Below are positions 27,700 to 35,424 of a stretch of 64,000 nt of DNA, piece after piece. Position 1 is the first letter of the stretch. Each line of letters begins with the position of its first letter. Source of the DNA: Paenibacillus spongiae. GTDB taxonomy: Bacteria > Bacillota > Bacilli > Paenibacillales > Paenibacillaceae. The stretch is taken from NCBI RefSeq assembly GCF_024734895.1, contig NZ_CP091430.1, positions 1,025,001-1,089,000 of the forward strand, given 5' to 3'. The position numbers and the translations under genes were made by a program. The notes beneath the pieces are model-generated. The model did not search any database. It saw only the letters and a program-made list of their open reading frames with translations, and was not told the DNA's origin.

Positions 27700-28518
27700 T
27701 TAATCGAACTGCTCCAAATATTGTTCCAGCGTCTTTCCTTGGCGGGTAATCTCGCCGGCAATCCATACGCCTACATAGCGGATATGCCATGGCTCATAGG
27801 AATAGCCGGTCAGCTTCTCCTGGCCTTCCCCGAAACGGATAATGAAGCCGTATTTGGCCGCATTGGCCTTCAACCACTTGCCTTCTTTCGTCTTGCCGAA
27901 TCTCTGCTCCAAGGTATAATCCACCGAGGCGCTGGAGACATCCATCGCAAGACCGGTCTGATGCTCGCTTTGTCCGGCGCGCGCGCTCGTCTTGTTGGCT
28001 AGTGCTTCGCCCTTCAGCTTCGCATTGCGCGCGAAGATCGATTGCTGCGTGGCGTAAGATCGATAGCCCGATACCGCTTTTAATGAGATCCCGTCCTTCT
28101 TGGCCCCGGCAAACAGCTTCTCCAGAGCGGCTGCGGCAGGCTTGCGCAGCTGCTTCTTCGGATTGCTGCCGGAGAATGAGAAGGGGACGTTCGGCACAAC
28201 AAGATCGCTCGGCACGTAGCTTGACGGCAGGGTGCGCTCCTTATTCACAAGCACGACGGTGCTCGACAGATTCCACACGACGACCGTACCGGAGGGGTTC
28301 TTCGTGCCTGTCCGGCTTGGCGCATTATCGCGCAAAAAGGTGGATCCTGACGATTTCACTGCCGCAGCCGTTTTAACGGCGGTACGGGGAGCAGGCGTTG
28401 GATCCGGACTGCCGGCGGCCCCTGACTTCGAATGGTACGCGGCCGAAAATAGTAGAGTAGCGCCTATTGTAGAAATCACAATATAAGATAGAATAGACTT
28501 GCGTTTACCATTTTTCAC
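27700..28518 (-). CDS. D-alanyl-D-alanine carboxypeptidase, VanY type (M15)
   Basis: A 272-residue exported peptidase with an N-terminal membrane segment (about 9-27, uncleaved anchor or signal), a low-complexity Ala/Ser/Pro/Thr linker, and an M15B domain. The metal and catalytic motifs are visible: SGYRSYATQ, SEHQTGLAMDV and EPWHIRYVG. It trims the terminal D-Ala from peptidoglycan stem peptides. Start is GTG at 28518, nine bases after AGGAGG. There is no van regulatory gene nearby, so it is probably a housekeeping enzyme rather than a resistance determinant. Confidence 0.9.
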   Translation of the reverse strand: MKNGKRKSILSYIVISTIGATLLFSAAYHSKSGAAGSPDPTPAPRTAVKTAAAVKSSGSTFLRDNAPSRTGTKNPSGTVVVWNLSSTVVLVNKERTLPSSYVPSDLVVPNVPFSFSGSNPKKQLRKPAAAALEKLFAGAKKDGISLKAVSGYRSYATQQSIFARNAKLKGEALANKTSARAGQSEHQTGLAMDVSSASVDYTLEQRFGKTKEGKWLKANAAKYGFIIRFGEGQEKLTGYSYEPWHIRYVGVWIAGEITRQGKTLEQYLEQFD

Positions 28519-28569
28519 TTCATAATGCCTCCTAATTGATGCTATACCTCAATTATAGAAGGCAAATAT

Positions 28570-28701
28570 ATCGACAAAATATGAAACTTGTTTCAATCTT
28601 GTAACAATCGCAGGAAGTAAAAGTCTATTATGGATATGTGTAAATAAAAAATAGCAAAAATAACTAGGATTATCGAGAGGCATTTATCGAAGTTTGTCGA
28701 A
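28570..28701 (+). promoter_or_regulatory. Spo0A-box-like sites upstream of the histidine kinase
   Basis: TGTCGAA, the exact 0A-box core, occurs at 28695-28701 within TTTGTCGAAAT. A second near match in inverted orientation, TGTCGAT, is at 28570-28576. Both are in the intergenic region in front of the kinase gene. A seven-base motif can arise by chance, so the call depends on the pairing and context. Confidence 0.5.
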
Positions 28702-28734
28702 ATAAGTATTAACATGACGACCAGAGGTGCTTGA

Positions 28735-30648
28735 ATGAATGCCGTGCGCATAAGATGGTGGGTTTCAGCTGCAGTAACTATTTTATTTTTCATTCTGCTC
28801 CCAAGTTATTCGTTTGCTGAACCGCAGCCGGCTGCCGAGCCGATAGCGGAATGGGAGATTCAATGGACCAATGATCCTGACTCCTCTCAAATGCCACGGG
28901 AATCCGCTAATTGGGTTACAGTCGATTCGGGTGAAGGGATTCCGGACAGGCCCTCGAATTTCACGTCGATGTGGATCAAGTTTGAACTGCCTCAAATTGA
29001 CGCCGAAAGCGGCATGCTGATCGAAAAAATGTACGGGCAAAGCTTTGAAATCTTCGTGGACGGAGCCAGCATCCATTCCTACAACAGGTCGAACCTTCAT
29101 GAGAATAACCGTTTTCTATTGCCTCTAAGCGCGGAGGACTCGGGCAAGACGGTGATGATCTTCGGGAAGACGCATACGGCATCGCTTGGGCTATACCAGC
29201 AGATTCTGGTCGGGGACTATCAACAGATGCTTACCCGATACAGCAAGGCCGATTTGCTGGACATTGTTCTGGGATTCGCGTTCTTATTCATGTCGGCCGT
29301 AATGCTCATCTGTTCGGTCTTTCTAAGCAAGGAGCAGCGGAAGAGCTGGATATCGCTGAGCTTGGTCATTCTGGCCATCGGCGTGTTAATCATTACGTAT
29401 GCACCGTTTCTGTACATCCATTATGGCGAGTACGGCACCTTGTTCTTGGATCTCTTCGATATCGCGCTCTATTTGTTCATCCCTTCGCTCACCTACTTTT
29501 TTGAAAGTATTTTCGGCGCAGGGCCGAAGGGGATCGTACGCAAGTTCCGTAAATTCCAGATCTACTATTCCTGTCTTTGTTTAGCGGCTACCATTATTAA
29601 CGACTTCACCACCTATACCTATTTCGGCTTGTACGATCTGGTGACCGTGACGCTGGTGGGCCTGATTGCGCTCGTGCAGATCATCCTCATAATCAGCATG
29701 TCGATTACATATGCAGTCAAGGGAAACAAGGAAGCCATCATTGTTTCGTCCGGATTCGGAATATTCGCCGCGGCGGCGGTCGGCGAATTGTTCTGGTACT
29801 ACATGAATGACGGCCATTACAAGCTGTACATGTGGAAGTGGGGAATGGTCGGATTTATTCTAGCGCTGCTCGTGCTGCTGGGCCGGCGATTGGCTTATAA
29901 CCACCGGCAGGTTGTCAAGTATTCCCAAGAGCTTGAAGTGTACAATCACCAGCTCCAGCGGTCGGAGAAGATGGAGATCATCAGTCAGCTTGCAGCTTCC
30001 GTCGCTCATGAGGTGCGAAATCCGATGCAGGTCACCCGTGGATTCCTGCAGCTGTTAGGGGAGAATGCGCAGCTCGATCGGGAACGGAATTACTTGAAGC
30101 TGGCGATTGACGAGCTTGACCGGGCGGCGAGCATCATTACCAACTACTTGACGTTCGCGAAGCCCCAATTGGAAGAGATGACGATATTAAATCTGCATGA
30201 CGAGCTGAGACAGGTCGAAGGAATTATCGTTCCGCTTGCTAACCTCCAGGGCGGCAAGATCCAGTTGTCCGTTCCGAAGCATTTGTTCGTCGAAGGGAAT
30301 TCATCGAAATTCAAGCAAGCCTTGATCAATATTATTAAGAACAGCATCGAATCGTTAAAAGGGAATGGACTTATTCAGCTATCGGCCTTTGAAGAGGGTG
30401 GCGAGGTTATCCTCCAAATTCGAGATAACGGCGAAGGGATGGATAAGGAGGTTCTTGCCAAGCTCGGAGAGCCTTACTTCTCGAACAAGACGAAAGGAAC
30501 GGGGCTGGGCCTTATGGTTACGTTCCGGATTATTGAATTGATGCACGGCAAGCTGCAGTTTCAGAGTGAAAAAGGTGTCGGTACCGTAGCCATGCTGCGG
30601 TTCCCGTCGGTAAGCCACGAAACGAAGAACGGTGTCGCATTTCAATGA
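28735..30648 (+). CDS. 7TM sensor histidine kinase, sporulation-kinase type
   Basis: A 637-residue membrane kinase. Signal sequence (1-28), an extracellular beta-rich domain (about 30-165) of the 7TMR-DISM extracellular type, about seven transmembrane helices (170-385), a short linker, HisKA with H425 in SVAHEVRNPMQVTRG, and a HATPase domain (N-box NIIKNSIESL, G1 DNGEGMD, then NKTKGTGLGL). The HisKA and ATPase motifs are of the KinA/KinB class rather than the HisKA_3 class of ComP. No response regulator lies next to it. Spo0A-box-like sites upstream suggest a sporulation phosphorelay kinase. It ends facing the ComX-like peptide gene, which may encode its ligand (inference). Confidence 0.88.
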   Translation: MNAVRIRWWVSAAVTILFFILLPSYSFAEPQPAAEPIAEWEIQWTNDPDSSQMPRESANWVTVDSGEGIPDRPSNFTSMWIKFELPQIDAESGMLIEKMYGQSFEIFVDGASIHSYNRSNLHENNRFLLPLSAEDSGKTVMIFGKTHTASLGLYQQILVGDYQQMLTRYSKADLLDIVLGFAFLFMSAVMLICSVFLSKEQRKSWISLSLVILAIGVLIITYAPFLYIHYGEYGTLFLDLFDIALYLFIPSLTYFFESIFGAGPKGIVRKFRKFQIYYSCLCLAATIINDFTTYTYFGLYDLVTVTLVGLIALVQIILIISMSITYAVKGNKEAIIVSSGFGIFAAAAVGELFWYYMNDGHYKLYMWKWGMVGFILALLVLLGRRLAYNHRQVVKYSQELEVYNHQLQRSEKMEIISQLAASVAHEVRNPMQVTRGFLQLLGENAQLDRERNYLKLAIDELDRAASIITNYLTFAKPQLEEMTILNLHDELRQVEGIIVPLANLQGGKIQLSVPKHLFVEGNSSKFKQALINIIKNSIESLKGNGLIQLSAFEEGGEVILQIRDNGEGMDKEVLAKLGEPYFSNKTKGTGLGLMVTFRIIELMHGKLQFQSEKGVGTVAMLRFPSVSHETKNGVAFQ

Positions 30649-30665
30649 AATGGACACCGTTCTTG
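30625..30665. terminator. Hairpin between the kinase and the NHLP-peptide gene
   Basis: AAGAACGGTGTC and GACACCGTTCTT form 12-bp arms and the loop GCATTTCAATGAAATG folds again. It overlaps the 3' end of the kinase gene and is symmetric, so it can serve both convergent transcripts; T runs are short. Confidence 0.65.
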
Positions 30666-30681
30666 ACTATGTATTTCTAAA

Positions 30682-30900
30682 TTACCATTGACCGTTTACC
30701 GTATTGTCGGCGGGCGGTATGACGATGTAGAACTTGTCCGGCGTTTCTTCCAGAGCGGTCAGTTGGATGGAAGCAGGAATTTCAACGTTGAAGGCTTCGA
30801 GAATCGCTGCATGCGGGTTAGCTAACAGGGCTGCTTTAAATGCCGGGTCATTCCACGCTTTTTCGATAATTTGATTGTACAGGTCTTGTTTCTGTGTCAT
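30682..30900 (-). CDS. NHLP-leader peptide with ComX-like Trp-terminated tail
   Basis: A 72-residue precursor-like peptide. Residues about 5-63 match the nitrile-hydratase-like leader (NHLP) pattern: KAWNDPAFKAALLANPHAAI, FNVEIPA and the terminal strand KFYIVIPP. Only nine residues follow (ADNTVNGQW), ending in the sole tail Trp; the mature ComX of Bacillus subtilis 168 is ADPITRQWGD, so the tail has the same length, the same AD start and a QW. There is no lanthionine, radical-SAM or peptidase gene nearby. The gene 70 bp upstream on the same strand encodes an isoprenoid synthase. The start is ATG at 30900, about ten bases after GAGGG; the ATG at 30912 abuts that site. A prenylated Trp pheromone is proposed by inference. 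Confidence 0.75.
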   Translation of the reverse strand: MTQKQDLYNQIIEKAWNDPAFKAALLANPHAAILEAFNVEIPASIQLTALEETPDKFYIVIPPADNTVNGQW

Positions 30901-30970
30901 GTGATCGCCCATCCCTCTATTTATATTCGTAACATGAGACTATTTTACTATAGGGATTTGCGAAAATCTA

Positions 30971-31912
30971 CTAAAATATGATATTTTCTGACAACCAGTT
31001 CGAGAACCCGCCGCGCAATAATTTTCTCCTCATAACAGCTGTCTGCGCCGCCTGTTCAAGGTCTTCCGTCAATGATTCGTGGAAGCGGTATAGGTCCGGG
31101 GAATCATGAGAGAGGGCCGACAACTGCTCGTGACGCCTTCTCGCCTTGAGAGCGAATCCATGCAGGATTTCCTTGGTATAGAGGTATTCTTGAACGAGCC
31201 CGGGCGTTAAAGCATCTCTGTTCTTAAGACCGGCGGCGGAGCAAATATAGGACAGCAGACTGTTCTCGCTTCCGCTTGCCAGATCAGCCTCCCGGTCGAT
31301 CCAATCATCGACCATTTGAAGAGTCAGGAGCACGTGGTCGACATAAACCTCCCCTGCTTCGATCAGCCCCGTGCGGCCGTTCAGTAGAAATGAACCCGTA
31401 CTCGCGAGCTTGACCGGACCGGATTTCTTCGCCAGTCGCCATGGGTCGGCTTCCAAGTCGTTCATTGCGCTTTCTGATGCCACGCTGACCGCCCATTCCG
31501 CAATGTACGTATCGAAATACTTCCAGAAAGGCGAGGCAGAATTGAACAGTTCCCGGTAGAGACGGAGAAAGGTACTGTGATACATATTGCCGAGCGCCAG
31601 CTGCTCCTTCCATTCCCCGGGTGCCTCCGCATCCATGATGTCGTCTTGGATAAAGAAATAGAGCATGCCGAATATATTAGCCAGCGAGAGCTTCCTGCAC
31701 GCCGCTGTATCTACCCCGGTCATGGGCTGCATCCAGAAGGGAAGCAGATAACATATGTAGTTCTTCGTACTGTTCTTAAGCAGCGGGTTGAACTTGTCCA
31801 GATAGAGGCGGGCGCGTTCTTTAAGCGGATCCGGATAGGTATCGATCCAACCGGCTGCCTCTGTAAAGACGGCCCGTAAATCCTCATCATAGCGAGACTT
31901 CCATTCCTTCAT
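30971..31912 (-). CDS. Class 1 isoprenoid synthase, ComQ-like prenyltransferase candidate
   Basis: A 313-residue all-helical protein of the isoprenoid synthase fold. The first Asp-rich motif is FFIQDDIMDAEA (DDxxD, about residues 92-96) and the second is QMVDDWIDREAD (about 199-207). Both are needed for Mg2+-pyrophosphate binding in trans-prenyltransferases. ComQ (about 300 residues) has the corresponding SDIMDD. There is no transmembrane segment. Start is ATG at 31912 behind GAAGGGG. It is first in a two-gene unit with the NHLP/ComX-like peptide, and modification of the peptide's Trp with a farnesyl or geranyl group is the suggested role. A terpene cyclase making a free terpenoid is the main alternative. 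Confidence 0.75.
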   Translation of the reverse strand: MKEWKSRYDEDLRAVFTEAAGWIDTYPDPLKERARLYLDKFNPLLKNSTKNYICYLLPFWMQPMTGVDTAACRKLSLANIFGMLYFFIQDDIMDAEAPGEWKEQLALGNMYHSTFLRLYRELFNSASPFWKYFDTYIAEWAVSVASESAMNDLEADPWRLAKKSGPVKLASTGSFLLNGRTGLIEAGEVYVDHVLLTLQMVDDWIDREADLASGSENSLLSYICSAAGLKNRDALTPGLVQEYLYTKEILHGFALKARRRHEQLSALSHDSPDLYRFHESLTEDLEQAAQTAVMRRKLLRGGFSNWLSENIIF

Positions 31913-32150
31913 GCGCTAGACCCCTTCGATAACGGTTAGAATGAACAACAATATTACATACATACCAAAATTTAATCGGCTTGTACATGTTTAAAATTAA
32001 TCCTATTGTCCTATGACATCTTCAGCGGGCGAATATCCATACCAACATAAAATTCTCACAATATATGGAGCGGAAGGTCTTCCTTTCTTGTCTTTCTATA
32101 GTAAAATAAAACCATTAATAGACTTAAGACCTATATTAATGGAGGCGTGG

Positions 32151-33776
32151 ATGATGTATTCCGGGAAGTTTGTGAAGGTATTTGGGCGTATGACATGCGC
32201 GTTAGTTGTCATCGCGATGATGATGACAATGGCGAATGTCGTTGAAGTTCAAGCCCTCAATGTGTGGGGACTGGTGAGTGAAGCGCAGAAGCTGGAGAAG
32301 AAGAAAGACTACACGGGCGCTATCGCCAAGTACAAGCAGGCGGCAGCCGAATTCGCCGTCCAGAAAGAATATGGCAACGCGACGAATATGTACCGCCGGA
32401 TCGGCGACAATTATGTGCTGTTGAAACGTTACGACGATGCCGTAGCAAGCTGGGATTTGGAATCGTCCTATGCGAATAAGGCGGGACAGACACAGGTCAG
32501 CCTTGCGGCCAAACGGAAGGCCGATATGCTGCGCAGCACGGCACAGCTGTTTATCGAGACGAATGCGGCGGCAGCCGGCGGAGCGAATGATCATGGCGCG
32601 AAGTATGAACCGAAGAACGGCGCACTGCTCGGCGCCTACGCCGAACTGGATCCGGTTGTTCATAACCCGGCCAACGGTTCACCTTTCTATACCACCGGGT
32701 TTCCGGAACTGACCGGCAAGAAGCATGCGGCTTATTTGCTGTATTTTACATACGGCAAGCCATTCTCGAATTTGAAGCATCATGTTAGCCAGGCGGTTCA
32801 GAACGGAACTGCGCTACAGCTCGGTCTGCAGCCGATGAAGGGGCTGTCGGAGGTGAAGGACGACGCATATTTGCGCGGGCTTGCCCGCGAAATCGGCGAA
32901 GCCGGTATCCCGGTGTTCCTGCGATTCGCTAACGAGATGAATGGGGACTGGGTGCCATGGCATGGCGATCCCAAAGCCTATATCGAGAAATTCCGGCTGG
33001 TCACCAAGGTGTTCAAGGAGGAGGCGCCGGACAATGTGGTCATGGTATGGTCGCCGGACCGGCTCCCGGAGCATAACATTAACGATTATTATCCCGGCGA
33101 TGCCTATGTCGACTGGGTGGGCGTCAGCTTGTACAGCATCTTTAATCCGGCCTTCGATCCGCTGAAGCAGGGCGAAGACCGTTCGAGCCATGTCGAGAAG
33201 TTCGACTATATTTACAAGCAGTACGCAGCGCGGAAGCCGATCTTTATTTCGGAGGGCGGCGTCGCCTATATGTATCCGGAGAAGAAGCAGGATAAGACCG
33301 ACTGGGCGGTCTACAAAACCAAAGAGTTCTACGCAACGCTGCCCATGCTGTATCCGAAGGTGAAAGGGGTATTCTGGTTCGACAGCAATCATGACTCCTC
33401 CAACCGGATCAAATATTATATGCTGTCCGCGAACAAGAAGCTGCTGGACGCCTATAAAATCTCCATTGCCAATCCGTTCTATCTCGGCGCCATCGGGGAA
33501 GAATCGCCGGTCGCCTATAAGCGGATCAGCGGAGCGGCGGTAGCTGCCGGCAAGCAGAAGATGTCCGCATACGTCAAGACATGGTCTCCTACGCTTGCCA
33601 AGGTTACGTACGAGATTGGCGGCCGTAATGTCGGAACCGCGGTTTCGCTCCCATGGACGGTTCATGTCGATTTTACGCCATACCGAGGGAAGAAAATCGA
33701 AGTCATCGTCAAAGCCTACAACAACCAGAACAAGCTGGTGACCACGCAGCGCGTACCCGTCACGGTGACCAACTAG
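32151..33776 (+). CDS. Exported GH26-like glycoside hydrolase with N-terminal TPR region
   Basis: A 541-residue exported protein. Signal peptide (about 1-34, cleaved near VQA), a TPR-like helical part (about 40-125, KKKDYTGAIAKYKQAA and NATNMYRRIGDNYVLLKRYDDA), a GH26-type barrel (about 150-440) and a C-terminal Ig-like domain (about 455-541). The acid/base Glu262 is in RFANEMNGDW and the nucleophile Glu368 in FISEGG. GH26 enzymes act on beta-mannans or mixed glucans; the substrate is not certain and a binding-only role is possible. The TPR-GH26 combination is unusual. Start is ATG at 32151, or 32154, behind GGAGG. Confidence 0.85.
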   Translation: MMYSGKFVKVFGRMTCALVVIAMMMTMANVVEVQALNVWGLVSEAQKLEKKKDYTGAIAKYKQAAAEFAVQKEYGNATNMYRRIGDNYVLLKRYDDAVASWDLESSYANKAGQTQVSLAAKRKADMLRSTAQLFIETNAAAAGGANDHGAKYEPKNGALLGAYAELDPVVHNPANGSPFYTTGFPELTGKKHAAYLLYFTYGKPFSNLKHHVSQAVQNGTALQLGLQPMKGLSEVKDDAYLRGLAREIGEAGIPVFLRFANEMNGDWVPWHGDPKAYIEKFRLVTKVFKEEAPDNVVMVWSPDRLPEHNINDYYPGDAYVDWVGVSLYSIFNPAFDPLKQGEDRSSHVEKFDYIYKQYAARKPIFISEGGVAYMYPEKKQDKTDWAVYKTKEFYATLPMLYPKVKGVFWFDSNHDSSNRIKYYMLSANKKLLDAYKISIANPFYLGAIGEESPVAYKRISGAAVAAGKQKMSAYVKTWSPTLAKVTYEIGGRNVGTAVSLPWTVHVDFTPYRGKKIEVIVKAYNNQNKLVTTQRVPVTVTN

Positions 33777-33913
33777 CATCTGTTCTTCTGCGGCCGGTGG
33801 CCAAGCTCAGCAGGCGAGCACGAGTACGGCCGGCCGTCTAAGGTTGTCGTCCGGGTTGATTCAAGCTACAATGTAGCTTACAAACTTTAAGGACGGATGG
33901 ATGAGAGAGGCGG

Positions 33914-34096
33914 TTGGCTGCAATGGATGCGAATGAGCAGGCAAATGAACAATTAATACAGGCCAGGGCGGAGATCGCCGCCTTGAAAGCGGAGAATGAA
34001 CGGCTGAAGCAGGATATTATCAAGCTTCGCGGCGTGCTGCGCAGCCATTCCCAGGATAAGATGGCGACGAAGCTGAAGGATGCGCTTCGGGAATAG
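33914..34096 (+). CDS. Small coiled-coil protein
   Basis: A 60-residue hydrophilic protein, nearly all helix: ANEQLIQARAEIAALKAENE followed by RLKQDIIKLRG, a clear heptad coiled coil. The start is TTG at 33914 after GAGAGGCGG; the ATG at 33923 is the alternative. Family not recognised. It lies 80 bp before the nucleotidyltransferase gene. Confidence 0.6.
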   Translation: MAAMDANEQANEQLIQARAEIAALKAENERLKQDIIKLRGVLRSHSQDKMATKLKDALRE

Positions 34097-34175
34097 CGCC
34101 TTAGCAAGCGAGTGTCGTTGATTATTGCAGATCGTACCGAGGGTGCGGATGCGATGTGGAGGGGGAAGGCCGATA

Positions 34176-34961
34176 GTGGATGTTCAAGCGAGAATAAAGC
34201 AGGAGCTGTCTGCGATCGAAGCGCAGGAGGGTGTTCGGATTCTGTACGCATGCGAGTCCGGCAGCCGGGCGTGGGGGTTCCCGTCCCGAGATAGCGATTA
34301 TGATGTCCGATTTATCTATATCCGGCCTGTAGACTGGTATTTGTCGATCTTCGAACGGCGGGACGTCATCGAACGTCCGATCGACGATATGCTGGACATC
34401 AACGGATGGGATTTGAGGAAGGCATTGAACCTGTTTCGTAAATCAAACCCGCCCTTGCTGGAATGGCTGCAATCGCCGATTTGTTACGCGGAGCCTTATT
34501 CCGCTGCTGAACAAATCCGCGCGTTGTCTGCAGAGACGTTCTCGCCCAAATCCTGCATGCATCACTACTTGCATATGGCCCGGGGCAATTACCGCGAATA
34601 TCTGCAGGGCGATCTGGTCAAAATCAAAAAATACTTCTATGTGCTGCGTCCGGTATTGGCCTGCGCGTGGATTTCGGAGAGAGGGACGATGCCGCCCATC
34701 GCCTTCGAAACCTTGGTCCGGGAGATGCTTCCGCCGCAAACTGCGCTGATGGGGGCGATTGATGATCTCCTTGTCCGCAAGCGGGCAGGCGTTGAGCTCG
34801 ACTTAGGACCGCGTATTGGCATCATTAACGAATATGTGGAGCGCAAGATGGCCGAGTATGAACAAATCGCAGGTACGCTGCCCAGCAGTGCCGGCGATAT
34901 GGATTCGCGTCTGGATGAGCTGTTTCGGGCGGCACTGCATGAAGCTTGGAGCTCGACGTAG
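34176..34961 (+). CDS. YcgL/RlaP-type nucleotidyltransferase
   Basis: A 261-residue protein with the polymerase-beta-type nucleotidyltransferase motif GSRAWGFPSRDSDYDVRFIY at about residues 28-47: GS followed by DSDYD, which holds the metal-binding Asp pair. The remainder is helical, with WDLRKALNLFRKSNPPLLEWL. Relatives are predicted RNA- or tRNA-acting transferases (RlaP). The start is GTG at 34176 behind GGAGGGGGAAGG. It stands alone before a strong terminator. Confidence 0.88.
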   Translation: MDVQARIKQELSAIEAQEGVRILYACESGSRAWGFPSRDSDYDVRFIYIRPVDWYLSIFERRDVIERPIDDMLDINGWDLRKALNLFRKSNPPLLEWLQSPICYAEPYSAAEQIRALSAETFSPKSCMHHYLHMARGNYREYLQGDLVKIKKYFYVLRPVLACAWISERGTMPPIAFETLVREMLPPQTALMGAIDDLLVRKRAGVELDLGPRIGIINEYVERKMAEYEQIAGTLPSSAGDMDSRLDELFRAALHEAWSST

Positions 34962-34993
34962 GGCGGAGGCATACCCTTTGTTGATGATTGGAG

Positions 34994-35031
34994 GCGGATT
35001 TGCGCTGATGCGCAAGTCCGCTTTTTTTTTG
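34994..35031 (+). terminator. Rho-independent terminator
   Basis: GCGGATTTGCGC and GCGCAAGTCCGC form the stem around TGAT, followed by nine T residues. Confidence 0.93.
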
Positions 35032-35039
35032 GCTGCAGC

Positions 35040-35250
35040 AGTCTGCGCCAGCCTTCAAAGGGCGTTAAAGCGCATGCGCGTGGCTCGTGTTCTCGCACGT
35101 AGCCGCTGTAAGCCCCCAAAAGGGCGTTACAGCCTATGCGTCGAGGCCACGCTAGGGCTGTAAGGCCCTAAAAAGGCGTTACGTCGCATGCGTCTGTATC
35201 GTGGATTCGCACGCAGCCGCTGTATGGCCAAAAGGCGTTGCAACAGCGTA
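35040..35250. repeat. Four degenerate palindromic repeats
   Basis: Four copies at about 35045, 35104, 35157 and 35219 share the form CTGTAAGnCCCnAAAAGGCGTTACAG plus a GCATGCGT-containing tail, with a period of 52-60 bp. The best copy, GCTGTAAGCCCCCAAAAGGGCGTTACAGC, folds into a hairpin. The same type reappears near 63.3 kb. The gap between 34962 and 35424 holds these repeats, the terminator and the merR promoter; I see no gene in it. Confidence 0.75.
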
Positions 35251-35353
35251 CACTCTGGATTGGGGCGGGCTTTCGCATGAGAGTTATAGAGCCTAATTTA
35301 ACCGTTGCAGTCAATGCGTCTGGTCGTGAGCTTTGAAGTACGTGTCTGACAAA

Positions 35354-35377
35354 GTTAACGTTGACGTTAACGTTAAA
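35354..35377 (+). promoter_or_regulatory. Four tandem GTTAAC hexamers, likely MerR operator/promoter
   Basis: GTTAAC, GTTGAC, GTTAAC and GTTAAA run in tandem. TTGACG (35361-35366) inside them can serve as a -35 box with TATGCT 17 bp downstream. They lie about 50 bp before the merR start, where MerR-family regulators bind their own promoter. Confidence 0.55.
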
Positions 35378-35424
35378 TAAGATTATGCTATTACTTACAA
35401 GAAACTGGGAGATGTGAAATTGCA

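Noticed and set aside
26174-27790. 538-codon open frame on the minus strand
   Set aside because: It is antisense to pncB, whose enzyme motifs are unambiguous. Long antisense frames are common here owing to codon bias; it has no ribosome site or known motif.
27700-28518. Vancomycin resistance gene
   Set aside because: VanY-type carboxypeptidases are common wall enzymes in this group; no vanHAX or vanRS genes are present.
28735-30648. Histidine kinase as a ComP orthologue
   Set aside because: Its H-box and ATPase motifs are of the HisKA/KinB class and there is no NarL-type regulator next to it. It can still be a receptor, but not ComP by descent on present evidence.
30682-30900. Classical proteusin or lanthipeptide precursor
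   Set aside because: The region after the leader is only nine residues and has no Cys, Ser or repeated residue set, and no LanM, radical-SAM or peptidase-ABC gene is close.
30971-31912. Housekeeping farnesyl or geranylgeranyl diphosphate synthase
   Set aside because: The Asp-rich motifs are shortened relative to those enzymes, and the gene is not linked to isoprenoid genes such as dxs or xseA/B, but to a peptide gene.
35040-35250. CRISPR-like array of regularly spaced repeats
   Set aside because: The repeats are degenerate and palindromic over their full length, the intervals are themselves similar, and no cas gene is nearby.
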